Source of the DNA: JAIYDQ01 sp034408855
Lineage (GTDB): Bacteria > Planctomycetota > Planctomycetia > Pirellulales > Pirellulaceae
Reading direction: 5' to 3'
Length of the DNA: 64,000 nt
Assembly: GCA_034408855.1 (NCBI GenBank)
Contig: JAWXCK010000294.1
Span: 1 to 64,000, forward strand
Below are positions 42,716 through 51,428 of the stretch, piece after piece (position 1 is the first letter of the stretch; every line of letters starts with the position of its first letter). Made by a program: the position numbers and the translations under genes. The notes beneath the pieces were generated by a model. That model did not search any database. It was given only the letters and a program-made list of their open reading frames with translations, and was not told where the DNA came from.

Positions 42716-44869
42716 ATGGAACCTACATCGACAGTCTCGGATAGATCAACGTCCAAGAACAGGGCAGCCAGTTCGATCGTCGGACAATTGGAGGCTTTGG
42801 ATAGCGTTGGTTTGGTTTATCAAAACTGGAATGTTGTTCAGCCGCGATGCACCATCGGCTCGAACGCTGAAAGCTCAATTTGTATTGACGACAGCAGCTT
42901 AGCATCGGTGCATGCCCTCGTCATTTTTGGCAAAAACCATACGCTCATTCGCGCCATGGGGGGACAGGTTCGAATATCAGGTCGCAGCGTTCGCGAATGG
43001 CTGATCGACGAACCAACGATGATCCAGTGCGGGGCAACGCGGCTGGTCGTTTATCCGGCCGGCCATTTAAGTTCCGAACGCACGACAGGCCACCGCGTAA
43101 CGCCTGGCAACATCGTCGATCAAGCATCGCGAATTCGCAATCCGCAGACGCAAGACGTAGGGCAATCGCTAACCCTAGACGGTCCGGTCGAAAACACCCG
43201 AAACATCGAGTCTTCCAGCGTCGACACAACGGCAGCTTTATCAGCGTCGGTAGCTCAGGACTTATTACCCAAGCCAGAACCCATCGACGTGAATGCTGTT
43301 ATGGAACCGCTACAGCGCGCCGTTCAAGAAGCAAGCGATGGAATCAATGAGCTTTCCCGAAGAGCGATCGAGTCAGTTACGGAGCTCGATAAAATTCCGG
43401 TTATCAACCAAAACATTGTTGAAGTAACGCAAGCGATCGAGAACCTCGATGGCCGCATGTCGACGATCACTCAGTACTGCGAAAGCCTGATAGCAAACGT
43501 TTCCGAATCGATCGAAGGTCGACTGAGTCGCTTGGACGATGTCCTAGCCAGACTGATCGAGAATCCAAGCTTGTTCGAAACAAGGACCATCGCGACGAAG
43601 GAGTCGGTCGAGCCAGCGTTGAACTCGATGGATCAAGACACGCATCGTCAAGATACGTTTGCTGAAAATTTGTTCGGTGAGAACCCGTTCGCAAACGATT
43701 CTCATACTTCGAACTTGTTCGCTAACGATTCGTTTGCTGAAACAGCATATCGAGAAGAGCCAGTTATCGAGCATGCGGAAACTCGCGACGAAACTTCTCA
43801 AAACGCATTCGAGTATCCAGCTAACGACGATGTTCCTACCGGCTATCGGGCTCACGAAGCGGTTTCAATACCATCCGCTTCAGAGTCCACTTTACCAGCT
43901 TGGTTTACAGAGTCTGATTCGAATGCCTCGGAAGACGCGATCGAAAGCAACGATGTACCTGCTGTAGAATCGAGTTGGTCGGCTGCTCAACTGAACCCAC
44001 TCTATGCCGAGGATACCAATGCTTGGCTTGAATCGATTGACGACGCAGTAGAACTTCCACAACATGAAGTGCCGTCGGGATTCACAAGAGAAGGTGATGC
44101 TTCAGAACATCTAGATATCGACGATCACCTATTGAGGATTTCAGACGCATCGTTTCAGGAACCCGAAGCCACGTTTATTCGAGACGAAGTGCCGATCGGC
44201 GACTCGAGCGAATCCACTTTTGATGAAACGCCTTCTTGCGAAGAAGTTCGCTATGAAGCGCCGGAAGTTGAAGCCCCACAAGCTGTAGAACAGGAAGAAG
44301 GTCGAGAAGAATCGATCGAAGACTACATGGCTCGGCTACTCCAGCGAGTCAAATGGACTCCCGATTCAGAAGTTTTGACGTCCGGTCCGGCAACGGCATC
44401 GTCCAAATCGAGGGAAACAACGCCTGCTCCAGTTTCGTCTACGACGATTCCTACCACCACCGAGAATAGCAGCTCGATAACCCCAGAAAACGGATTGGAC
44501 AGTAGTTCGGGCGATCAATATGCCGAGCATCAGCCCGGGGAGTTTACCCGCCGAAAGGCCGCACCGGAGAATTCGAAGAATCTCGCCGCACTTCGAACAC
44601 TGGCCAACGATACCGCTCGACAAGCGATTCAAAACAGCAGCCGGAAAAAAATTGAACTTGTTTTCTTAGGGAAGCTGTCTGTGTCAGCACTTGGAATTGG
44701 TGGAGCTCTCTTACTACTGGTCCTAAACGGATTTCATGCTAATGTAACCATGATCGGAATGATCGCTTCTTTCGTCGTTGGTATGTTATGGGGATACGAA
44801 GCGGTCACGCAATTCAGTCTCCTTAAAGCCGTGAAAGCAAAAGAAGCGAGTGAGATCGCAAACGCCTAA
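42716..44869 (+). CDS. FHA-domain protein with acidic linker and C-terminal membrane helices
   Basis: The 717-residue protein has an FHA-like fold at residues about 45-115: PRCTIGSNAESSICIDDSSL, SVHALVIF and a later VRISGRS strand, with the Gly-Ser and Ser-x-x-His residues of phosphothreonine-binding FHA domains. A long, acidic, Glu/Ser-rich middle with repeated NLFGENPF/NLFANDSF-like steps follows. The end has two hydrophobic segments (LSVSALGIGGALLLLVLNGF; VTMIGMIASFVVGMLWGYEA). It may be a membrane-anchored phospho-signal reader; no kinase is adjacent. Its 3' end overlaps the aguB start. Confidence 0.75.
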   Translation: MEPTSTVSDRSTSKNRAASSIVGQLEALDSVGLVYQNWNVVQPRCTIGSNAESSICIDDSSLASVHALVIFGKNHTLIRAMGGQVRISGRSVREWLIDEPTMIQCGATRLVVYPAGHLSSERTTGHRVTPGNIVDQASRIRNPQTQDVGQSLTLDGPVENTRNIESSSVDTTAALSASVAQDLLPKPEPIDVNAVMEPLQRAVQEASDGINELSRRAIESVTELDKIPVINQNIVEVTQAIENLDGRMSTITQYCESLIANVSESIEGRLSRLDDVLARLIENPSLFETRTIATKESVEPALNSMDQDTHRQDTFAENLFGENPFANDSHTSNLFANDSFAETAYREEPVIEHAETRDETSQNAFEYPANDDVPTGYRAHEAVSIPSASESTLPAWFTESDSNASEDAIESNDVPAVESSWSAAQLNPLYAEDTNAWLESIDDAVELPQHEVPSGFTREGDASEHLDIDDHLLRISDASFQEPEATFIRDEVPIGDSSESTFDETPSCEEVRYEAPEVEAPQAVEQEEGREESIEDYMARLLQRVKWTPDSEVLTSGPATASSKSRETTPAPVSSTTIPTTTENSSSITPENGLDSSSGDQYAEHQPGEFTRRKAAPENSKNLAALRTLANDTARQAIQNSSRKKIELVFLGKLSVSALGIGGALLLLVLNGFHANVTMIGMIASFVVGMLWGYEAVTQFSLLKAVKAKEASEIANA

Positions 44870-45731
44870 AATAGTTCGATTAGCCCTAGTGCAGATGGCC
44901 TGTAGCGACGATCCGAAGGCGAATGTAGAGCTTGCCATGGAGTCGGTCGCGAGGGCGGCAAAGGACGGAGCGAACGTTATTTGTCTGCAGGAGCTCTTTG
45001 CCGGTCGCTATCCGTGCCAATCCGAAGACTACGGTCAATTTGCTTTCGCGGAAGCGATTCCAGGACCAACATCGGATCAGATGGCGAAGGTCGCAAAGCA
45101 GCTTGGAGTGGTTGTTACGGGATCGATTTTCGAACGTCGTGCACACGGCCTATACCACAATACGGCAGTCGTCTTGGATGTCGACGGAACGATGACGGGA
45201 ATGTATCGCAAGATGCACATCCCAGACGATCCGCTCTATTACGAAAAATTCTACTTCGCGCCCGGTGACACCGGTTTTACCGTCGCCAAAACTAAGTTCG
45301 CGACGATCGGTGTTGGCGTCTGTTGGGACCAATGGTATCCGGAAGCCGCGAGGCTTTTTGCGTTGCGTGGGGCAGAGATCTTGCTTTATCCGACAGCCAT
45401 CGGTTGGAACGCCGATGACAAAGCGGCTTTTGGTGCTAGTCAGCATGCAGCTTGGGAAACGATGATGCGATCGCACGCCATCGCCAATGGTGTTTATGTC
45501 GCGGCTGCCAATCGCGTTGGTCACGAATCGCAGCTCGAGTTTTGGGGTGCTTCGTTTGCCTTCGATCCATATGGAAATCTGATGCATCGCGCTGCTAATG
45601 ACCAAAGCGAAATTGTCATCGTCGATTGTGATTTGTCAGTCATCGATACCGCTCGAACACATTGGCCATTTCTTCGCGATCGCAGAATCGATGCCTATCA
45701 AGGTTTGACGCAACGTTGGATTGATCGATGA
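44850..45731 (+). CDS. aguB: N-carbamoylputrescine amidase
   Basis: The 293-residue nitrilase-fold enzyme has the catalytic triad Glu48 (CLQELF), Lys121 (YRKMHIPDDP) and Cys158 (GVCWDQWYPE). YYEKFYFAPGDTGF and the C-terminal WPFLRDRRIDAYQ region are typical of N-carbamoylputrescine amidases. It releases putrescine, CO2 and NH3 from N-carbamoylputrescine. The start is a GTG inside the preceding gene. The stop overlaps aguA (ATGA), so the two polyamine genes are translationally coupled. Confidence 0.92.
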   Translation: MRSQTPKIVRLALVQMACSDDPKANVELAMESVARAAKDGANVICLQELFAGRYPCQSEDYGQFAFAEAIPGPTSDQMAKVAKQLGVVVTGSIFERRAHGLYHNTAVVLDVDGTMTGMYRKMHIPDDPLYYEKFYFAPGDTGFTVAKTKFATIGVGVCWDQWYPEAARLFALRGAEILLYPTAIGWNADDKAAFGASQHAAWETMMRSHAIANGVYVAAANRVGHESQLEFWGASFAFDPYGNLMHRAANDQSEIVIVDCDLSVIDTARTHWPFLRDRRIDAYQGLTQRWIDR

Positions 45732-46819
45732 AAAACGTACATTCCGATCTGGCCAAAATGGGTACGTCGCCCTCGAATGACAACATGCCATTTCGATGGG
45801 TTGCCGAATGGCAGCCGCACGCTGCGACTTGGATTGCTTGGCCTCATAATCTTAATACATGGCCGAATCGTTTCGATTGCATTCCTGGAACGTTTGAACG
45901 GCTGATACGAATTTTAGCCGATGTCGAAACCGTCCATGTTCTCGGCGGCCCCTTGAATGCTTTTCAAATCGCGGTCGAATTGTTTGAAGCAAACCCGAAG
46001 ATCCAAGTTCACGATGTTGTTACCGATGACTGTTGGATACGAGACTTCGGACCGACATTTGTCCTGAATCAGGATGGATCGGAACTTGCCGGAGTCGATT
46101 GGAATTTCAACGCATGGGGAGGGAAGTATCCGCCATTCGACAATGACGCGGCAAACGCTGAGCGGATATGCAAGATCGCCAATTGCAAACGCATGGCGTC
46201 GCGATTGACTTGCGAAGGTGGAGCACTCGAAACCGATGGAAACGGAACGTTGCTCACGACCAGCCGATGTTTGTTGTCGATGAGCCGCAATCCAGATTGG
46301 ACGCGTTCGCAGGTCGAAGAAGAACTCAAGACTCAATTGGGGATACGCAAAGTGTTGTGGGTCGACGGCGGTGAACTTGCTGGCGACGACACGGATAGCC
46401 ACATCGATCAACTCGTCCGATTTGTGCGTCCAGGTTTACTAGCGGCCGCCGTTTCTTATACGACAGACGACGAAAACGCCGCCAAGCTCGAGAGGCAGTT
46501 TGACAATCTCTCATCGATGCGCGATGCCGATGACGCTCGACTGGAAATTGTTCGGCTCGTAACTCCGCCACCGCGATTCATTCAGGGAGAACGTGTCCCT
46601 GAAAGCTACTGCAATTTTTATATCGCCAACGGCATTGTAATCGTACCAACGTTCGGTTTTCGCGAGACCGACGAAGCAGCCATACAGACGTTACGGGAAC
46701 TGATGCCAGACCGAACCGTAGTGCCGTTGGATTCCAGCGACCTCGTCTGGGGACGCGGTGCTATTCATTGCGTAACCCAACAACAACCGGCGATAGCGCC
46801 ATCAGCGTTGGAATGCTAA
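45728..46819 (+). CDS. aguA: Agmatine deiminase
   Basis: The 363-residue protein has the peptidyl-arginine-deiminase-like fold: MPFRWVAEWQPHAATWIAWP at the start, DDCWIRDFGPTFV, the GGEL-GDDTDSHIDQ metal/substrate block and the catalytic Cys348 after His347 (GRGAIHC). It converts agmatine to N-carbamoylputrescine, the substrate of the coupled aguB product, completing the agmatine route to putrescine. An arginine decarboxylase is not in the window. Confidence 0.92.
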   Translation: MKNVHSDLAKMGTSPSNDNMPFRWVAEWQPHAATWIAWPHNLNTWPNRFDCIPGTFERLIRILADVETVHVLGGPLNAFQIAVELFEANPKIQVHDVVTDDCWIRDFGPTFVLNQDGSELAGVDWNFNAWGGKYPPFDNDAANAERICKIANCKRMASRLTCEGGALETDGNGTLLTTSRCLLSMSRNPDWTRSQVEEELKTQLGIRKVLWVDGGELAGDDTDSHIDQLVRFVRPGLLAAAVSYTTDDENAAKLERQFDNLSSMRDADDARLEIVRLVTPPPRFIQGERVPESYCNFYIANGIVIVPTFGFRETDEAAIQTLRELMPDRTVVPLDSSDLVWGRGAIHCVTQQQPAIAPSALEC

Positions 46820-48351
46820 TCGTGCATCTTATTCGGATGTAGAAGCGATTGCGCAAAAGCCGGCGCTTCTTCGCGGTGCTTATTGAGAGCATGTAAACAA
46901 ATTTCGGCTTGCTCTTTATCGGAACAAGTTTGTTTATGGCAAGCGTTGGTCCATCGATCGTTGCCCCAGCCCGCCAACAGAATTTGATCGCCTGGTTCAG
47001 CGCTCCGTATTGCAAGTTCGATGGCGGCCGAGCGATCGGGAACAAGGTTGACTGCGGCTGGATGATCGCAACCATCGAGCACTTCCCACATCATTCTTTG
47101 TCCTTGTTTCGTCGAAGTTCTCGATTGAGTAAGAATCACTCGCGAGGCAGCGCGACTCAAGACTCGTCCATAGGCGGCTCGTTGATCTGCGTCGGCACAT
47201 TCAGGAACTTCGGCAACGCAAGTGATGCGTCCGCCAAGCGGAGCCATGGCGTGCAAGGCGACAGCCAAACGATCAGCTTGATCGGCTGCATCGACGTAAA
47301 CAGAAAAATCTTGACCGCAGGTTAAACTCTGCATACGTCCTGGAAGAGTTTTTAGTCGTTCAACTCCGCTGATGACCTCGAATAGCTCTAAGCCAAACGC
47401 GTAGCCGACAGCCACGGCGGCCAACTGATGACGTAAATGATGATTACCGATGAGGGGCGTCGACAAAGGCATGAGGGAATTGCCAGCCGAGATCATCATC
47501 GTCTGCATGCCCCGTTCGCGACTGATCGACTTGCCGCGAACCTGAGCGTCGGCGTCTAATCCATATCCAATCGCCGGAATTTGATGCCGATCGATCAAGC
47601 GATTGAGTCTCGCATCGTCAGCATTGAAAACAACCAGCCCATGCTCTTTGAGCTGTTCGATCGTCCGGAGAAGCCCTGTTTCGACACCGCGCGATTCCAG
47701 TCGATCATGTTTCTGAGACTTGCGAAAGCTCGGAATCACCAGGACATCGAATTCGATCCCCGAGGCAGTTCGGTCGACAAGCATTTCGTTGCTCAACTCG
47801 ATCACGACGGCTGGCATTTTGGTTTTCGCGGCTTTGGCCATCCAGTTCGTCAGCGACTTGGCCGACGGATCGGAATTGCCTATCGCACCGTTAGTCAACT
47901 CAGGATTGGCTCCCAATGTCGTCCAGTAGGCGACGTTGCCTCCGATCTTCTTCAGCATCGAAGCGACCATCAGCGAAACGCTCGACTTTCCGTGCGTCCC
48001 CATGACGCCGATGGTCAGCATTTTTTGAGAAGGATTATCGAGCAACGCGTGGAGCAGTTTGGCGTAGGCCAGTCGCACATCGCCGACGAGGCATTGTGGG
48101 GCTGAAATGGGAAGCAAGCGTTCACTGAGGATTGCCGAAGCACCTCTGGCGATCGCGGAGGCCGCCGATTCGTCGTCGTTTTCCAAGGAATCAACCCCAG
48201 CAACAAAAAGATGATTGGCCGATTTGGGTTGTTTTGAATGGGGCGTTCGTGAGCAAGTCGATACTTGAATGTCGCATCCAGCCGTAAAAACAGCTTGTGG
48301 AAAGAGCGATTTGAGAGAAACCAACTGAGCAACGCGTGGCGAACTTGCCAT
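46816..48351 (-). CDS. Mur ligase family protein, MurE-like, outside any mur cluster
   Basis: The 511-residue protein has a MurE-like N-terminal domain (LFVAGVDSLENDDESAASAI), the ATP loop MGTHGKSSVSLMVAS, the NDPSAKSLTNW-like central part and a C-terminal domain with PGRMQSL and ending in a DQILLAGWGND block. The VYVDAADQADRLAVALHAM segment replaces the usual VDYAHTPDAL of MurE, so substrate binding may differ. It converges with aguA, overlapping by four bases. It may be a second, divergent MurE/UDP-MurNAc ligase or an unrelated amide ligase. Confidence 0.75.
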   Translation of the reverse strand: MASSPRVAQLVSLKSLFPQAVFTAGCDIQVSTCSRTPHSKQPKSANHLFVAGVDSLENDDESAASAIARGASAILSERLLPISAPQCLVGDVRLAYAKLLHALLDNPSQKMLTIGVMGTHGKSSVSLMVASMLKKIGGNVAYWTTLGANPELTNGAIGNSDPSAKSLTNWMAKAAKTKMPAVVIELSNEMLVDRTASGIEFDVLVIPSFRKSQKHDRLESRGVETGLLRTIEQLKEHGLVVFNADDARLNRLIDRHQIPAIGYGLDADAQVRGKSISRERGMQTMMISAGNSLMPLSTPLIGNHHLRHQLAAVAVGYAFGLELFEVISGVERLKTLPGRMQSLTCGQDFSVYVDAADQADRLAVALHAMAPLGGRITCVAEVPECADADQRAAYGRVLSRAASRVILTQSRTSTKQGQRMMWEVLDGCDHPAAVNLVPDRSAAIELAIRSAEPGDQILLAGWGNDRWTNACHKQTCSDKEQAEICLHALNKHREEAPAFAQSLLHPNKMHD

Positions 48352-48701
48352 AGGTCGAGGCCTCCTTGCCTAGCTATAAAATCGAGAAACTTCCATTTTT
48401 CAGAAACGCAGCTACCGCCCATTTTCCTTCCAAAAACTCGCTGGGTCGCGTGATTTTGTAGGGCGACAACGTCCGCCAGAGCATTCCTACGCTCCAGCAT
48501 TACTCCAACTTGTCCCAAACATGGTGGACGCGTCAAGCCGAATTTTTTAGCTTCTTTCGCTTTAGAATAGGAAATATCTCGTTTTGTACCCCGCGTTACT
48601 CTTGCCGATTAGGCCCCTTGGCGGTTACACTTTGAAGCCCGCCGCAGAGCTTTGGAGTTGCCTGTCGAAACTCTTGGCTGCGTTGGCGGTACAAAATAGA
48701 G
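48352..48701. other. Intergenic region before tRNA-Leu, no gene seen
   Basis: This stretch holds the divergent starts of the Mur ligase gene and the tRNA-Leu/rpsL unit. No ORF, hairpin terminator or clear promoter is convincing; a frame opposite the tRNA is an artefact. Confidence 0.5.
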
Positions 48702-48786
48702 GCCAAAGTGGCGGAATCGGCAGACGCGCTGGACTCAAAATCCAGTGTCCGTAAAGGACGTGTGGGTTCAAGTCCCACCTTTGGTA
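48702..48786 (+). tRNA. tRNA-Leu (anticodon CAA)
   Basis: Acceptor GCCAAAG pairs with CTTTGGT (one G-T pair at the end). The anticodon stem CTGGA/TCCAG encloses loop CTCAAAA, anticodon CAA. A long variable arm with CGTCC/GGACG-type pairing marks a type II tRNA, and the T arm is GTGGG TTCAAGT CCCAC. CCA is not encoded. It lies 79 bases upstream of rpsL on the same strand and could share its transcript. Confidence 0.95.
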
Positions 48787-48864
48787 CTGAAACGCTAAAA
48801 TCGAACGAAATTAGCTGCTAAACAATTCACTTCAATCGAGTTTTCCTTTTTCGTCCGGATCGAA

Positions 48865-49233
48865 ATGCCGACTATCAACCAACTAGTTCGCCGCAACCGC
48901 GTCGTCCAAAAAACTATCACTAAGAGCCCAGTTCTCGAAAAATGCCCTCAGAAACAGGGTGTTTGTCTCTTGGTGCGAACCATGACGCCAAAGAAACCGA
49001 ACTCGGCTCTTCGCAAAATTACCCGTGTGCGGCTCAGCAACGGCAAAGAAGTCACGGTCTACATTCCAGGTGAAGGGCATAACCTTCAGGAACACTCGAT
49101 CGTTCTGATTCGCGGTGGTCGTGTTCGCGACTTGCCGGGAGTGCGTTACCAAGTTGTTCGCGGAAGCCGCGATACGCTCGGCGTCAATGGCCGCAAGCAA
49201 TCACGCAGTCGTTATGGTGCCAAGAAGGCTTAA
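48865..49233 (+). CDS. rpsL: Ribosomal protein S12
   Basis: The 122-residue protein is a standard S12: MPTINQLVRRNR start, TPKKPNSALRKITRVRLSNG with the Lys/Pro region where streptomycin resistance arises, and IPGEGHNLQEHSIVLIRGGR. It lies in the decoding centre. Lys at the key position (PKKPNS) is the drug-sensitive type. Confidence 0.98.
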   Translation: MPTINQLVRRNRVVQKTITKSPVLEKCPQKQGVCLLVRTMTPKKPNSALRKITRVRLSNGKEVTVYIPGEGHNLQEHSIVLIRGGRVRDLPGVRYQVVRGSRDTLGVNGRKQSRSRYGAKKA

Positions 49234-49289
49234 TGCCATTTTTCGAATAACGTTTTAGACCCATTCTATTTTAAGTTGAATAACACGCC

Positions 49290-49760
49290 ATGGGCAAGAT
49301 TACTGCCTCCCGTACCACCCTCAAGCCTGATCCTAAGTTCAACTCGCTGTTGGCTGGTAAGTTCATCAATTGCCTGATGTACGATGGCAAGAAGTCGACT
49401 GCGCAAAACGTTTTCTATGACGCCCTCGATGCCATTGCAGCCAAAATTGACGATCGCCCATCGATCGAAGTTTTCGAAGCTGCCATCGAGAACATCAAGC
49501 CCTACATCGAAGTTCGCTCGAAGCGAGTCGGCGGTGCTTCATACCAAGTACCGATGCAAGTCAACCGTAATCGACAACAGTCGCTTGCCTTCCGATGGTT
49601 GCTAACGGCAGTTCGCGACAAGAAGGGGCGCGCAACGCACCTCAAGCTCGCCGATGAGTTGCTCGCCGCATACCGCAAAGAAGGTGCTGCGATCACCAAG
49701 CGAGAAAATACCCACCGCATGGCCGATGCCAATAAGGCATTTGCGCACTTTGCTTGGTAG
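49290..49760 (+). CDS. rpsG: Ribosomal protein S7
   Basis: The 156-residue protein has the S7 blocks KFINCLMYDGKKSTAQNVFY, PYIEVRSKRVGGASYQVPMQ, RQQSLAFRWLL and the C-terminal KRENTHRMADANKAFAHF. It organises the 3' major domain of 16S rRNA and follows rpsL by 57 bases. No fusA or tuf follows, unlike the classical str operon. Confidence 0.98.
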   Translation: MGKITASRTTLKPDPKFNSLLAGKFINCLMYDGKKSTAQNVFYDALDAIAAKIDDRPSIEVFEAAIENIKPYIEVRSKRVGGASYQVPMQVNRNRQQSLAFRWLLTAVRDKKGRATHLKLADELLAAYRKEGAAITKRENTHRMADANKAFAHFAW

Positions 49761-49841
49761 TGTGCTTGCGTGCTAAGGTAAGTCCGTTAAGAATCGTACC
49801 GCTCATGGTATTAAACCAAAATTTACCTGGTGGAACGTCTC

Positions 49842-51428
49842 ATGCCAAAACTGGATTGGATGTTAGTTGTTTTGTTGCTGATTTTTGTTGGCTGCAATAG
49901 CGAATCGACGACCAAGCTGGACGATCGTAAAAGTGGTTCATCCGAATTGAATCGCGATGCTTCTGTATCAAACGCTCTCGTCTCAAATGTCCCATCTCAG
50001 TTGTCGAATGAGGTCGCATCGTCGAACCAAGACCTCGCGGCTGTCAAACAACCGTCTTCTTCTATCGACCTACCAACGGTTGTTCCAAGCGTTGAAACGC
50101 CTTTTCCGGCATTGATCTTGTCACCCGACGCGGACGCCAAGCAAATCATTGGCTTTCTTGCGTCGATCGACAAAGCCATGCAAGAATTGTTGCAAAATGC
50201 CGCCGCATCGAGAATGACGCAAGAGGATGCTGAAAAGCTCGCTCGAGTTCTAAGCGATCGAAAGTTCGAAGCAGCCGAGCGTCTCGATATTGTTTCGGAT
50301 ATTCGCTTGCACAAAGAGCTTTCGTTGCTCGCCAAACTAGAAGCCCTTTCACATGCGGCCGGACTGGGCGACCCCAAATCTGCTGCTCAACTGCGAGAAC
50401 TTGCATCGCAATCGTCGAACATCGAAAGCAAGCTCGTGGCGCATCAAGCGTCGATTGTGCTACTAGGCTTCGAGCTTTCAGATTTAGCGGCTGGTCTCAC
50501 CGATGCAGTTCCAGTGCTGAACCAACTCGACGTTGTACTCAGCGACCCACCGACGTTGAAACTTCCCGATTTTCATGTTTGTGCTCAGACCCTTAAAGTT
50601 CTTCAACAACACGGACTCGACGAAGCCTACGAAAAAGCCAAAGAAAAAACGGTCGCCGCGTTCTCAGTACATGCCGACCCGCAACTTGCGATGCGGCTTT
50701 GGTATCTCGAAGTTGGAAGTACCCCCGAGTTTACCGCTCTGAATTCGGCTATGAATGATTCGACGATTTCGATCAGCGATTTTCAAGCCGCCTTAAAAGC
50801 CGTCGAGGATTTGTCCGAGACGCAGTGGACGATCGGGTATCTCATGCAAAACCTTACGAATATCGAGTTCAGTGGCCAGCTCGAAAAAGTTGGGGTGATC
50901 TCGGAGCTGATCGAGAAGCGGCTTGATTGGATTAAAACACCCGATCTAAAAGACGATGCATTAAAATTGATCGATGGCTTTAAAAAGCGAATCGCGACGA
51001 TTGGGCAACCCTTCACGATGGCCGGTCTTTCGCGGATTCCAAACGAAGAAGCTTTTGATCTCGATGCGTTGAAAGGCAAAGTGGTTGTGGTCGATTTCTG
51101 GGCGAGTTGGTGTGGGCCGTGCCGAGCGGAATTTCCTAACCTTCGTGAGCTTTACGGAAAATACCGCGATCAGGGTTTCGAAATTGTCGGTGTGAATCTC
51201 GACGAGCGACTGGAAGATATGTCGGATTTCCTAGCCTCGGAATCATTGCCGTGGATTCATGTGCGTGCCACCGATACTAATCTGACGGGCTTCAAGAATC
51301 CGGTTGCAATCGATCTTGGATTGACCGGCATTCCGTTCTTGATGTTGATTGGACGCGACGGCAAGACGATCGCCATTCACACGCGCGGTCTAGCACTTGC
51401 CAATCACTTGTCAGAACTCTTTAAGTAG
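49842..51428 (+). CDS. TlpA-like thioredoxin-domain lipoprotein
   Basis: A lipoprotein signal (WMLVVLLLIFVGCNSES) leads to a long helical region of about 330 residues and a C-terminal TlpA/redoxin domain with the WASWCGPCRAEFP active site. The ATG at 49842 is preferred to a GTG at 49830 because GGTGG lies at about -9. It would reduce or oxidise periplasmic thiols. The DsbD-like protein at 8.8 kb is a candidate electron donor; this link is inference. Confidence 0.88.
   Translation: MPKLDWMLVVLLLIFVGCNSESTTKLDDRKSGSSELNRDASVSNALVSNVPSQLSNEVASSNQDLAAVKQPSSSIDLPTVVPSVETPFPALILSPDADAKQIIGFLASIDKAMQELLQNAAASRMTQEDAEKLARVLSDRKFEAAERLDIVSDIRLHKELSLLAKLEALSHAAGLGDPKSAAQLRELASQSSNIESKLVAHQASIVLLGFELSDLAAGLTDAVPVLNQLDVVLSDPPTLKLPDFHVCAQTLKVLQQHGLDEAYEKAKEKTVAAFSVHADPQLAMRLWYLEVGSTPEFTALNSAMNDSTISISDFQAALKAVEDLSETQWTIGYLMQNLTNIEFSGQLEKVGVISELIEKRLDWIKTPDLKDDALKLIDGFKKRIATIGQPFTMAGLSRIPNEEAFDLDALKGKVVVVDFWASWCGPCRAEFPNLRELYGKYRDQGFEIVGVNLDERLEDMSDFLASESLPWIHVRATDTNLTGFKNPVAIDLGLTGIPFLMLIGRDGKTIAIHTRGLALANHLSELFK

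Noticed and set aside
48596..48778. Minus-strand frame reading MGLEPTRPLRTLDFESSAS, opposite the tRNA-Leu
   Set aside because: This is the well-known artefact of translating the complement of a tRNA gene; the tRNA structure is complete.
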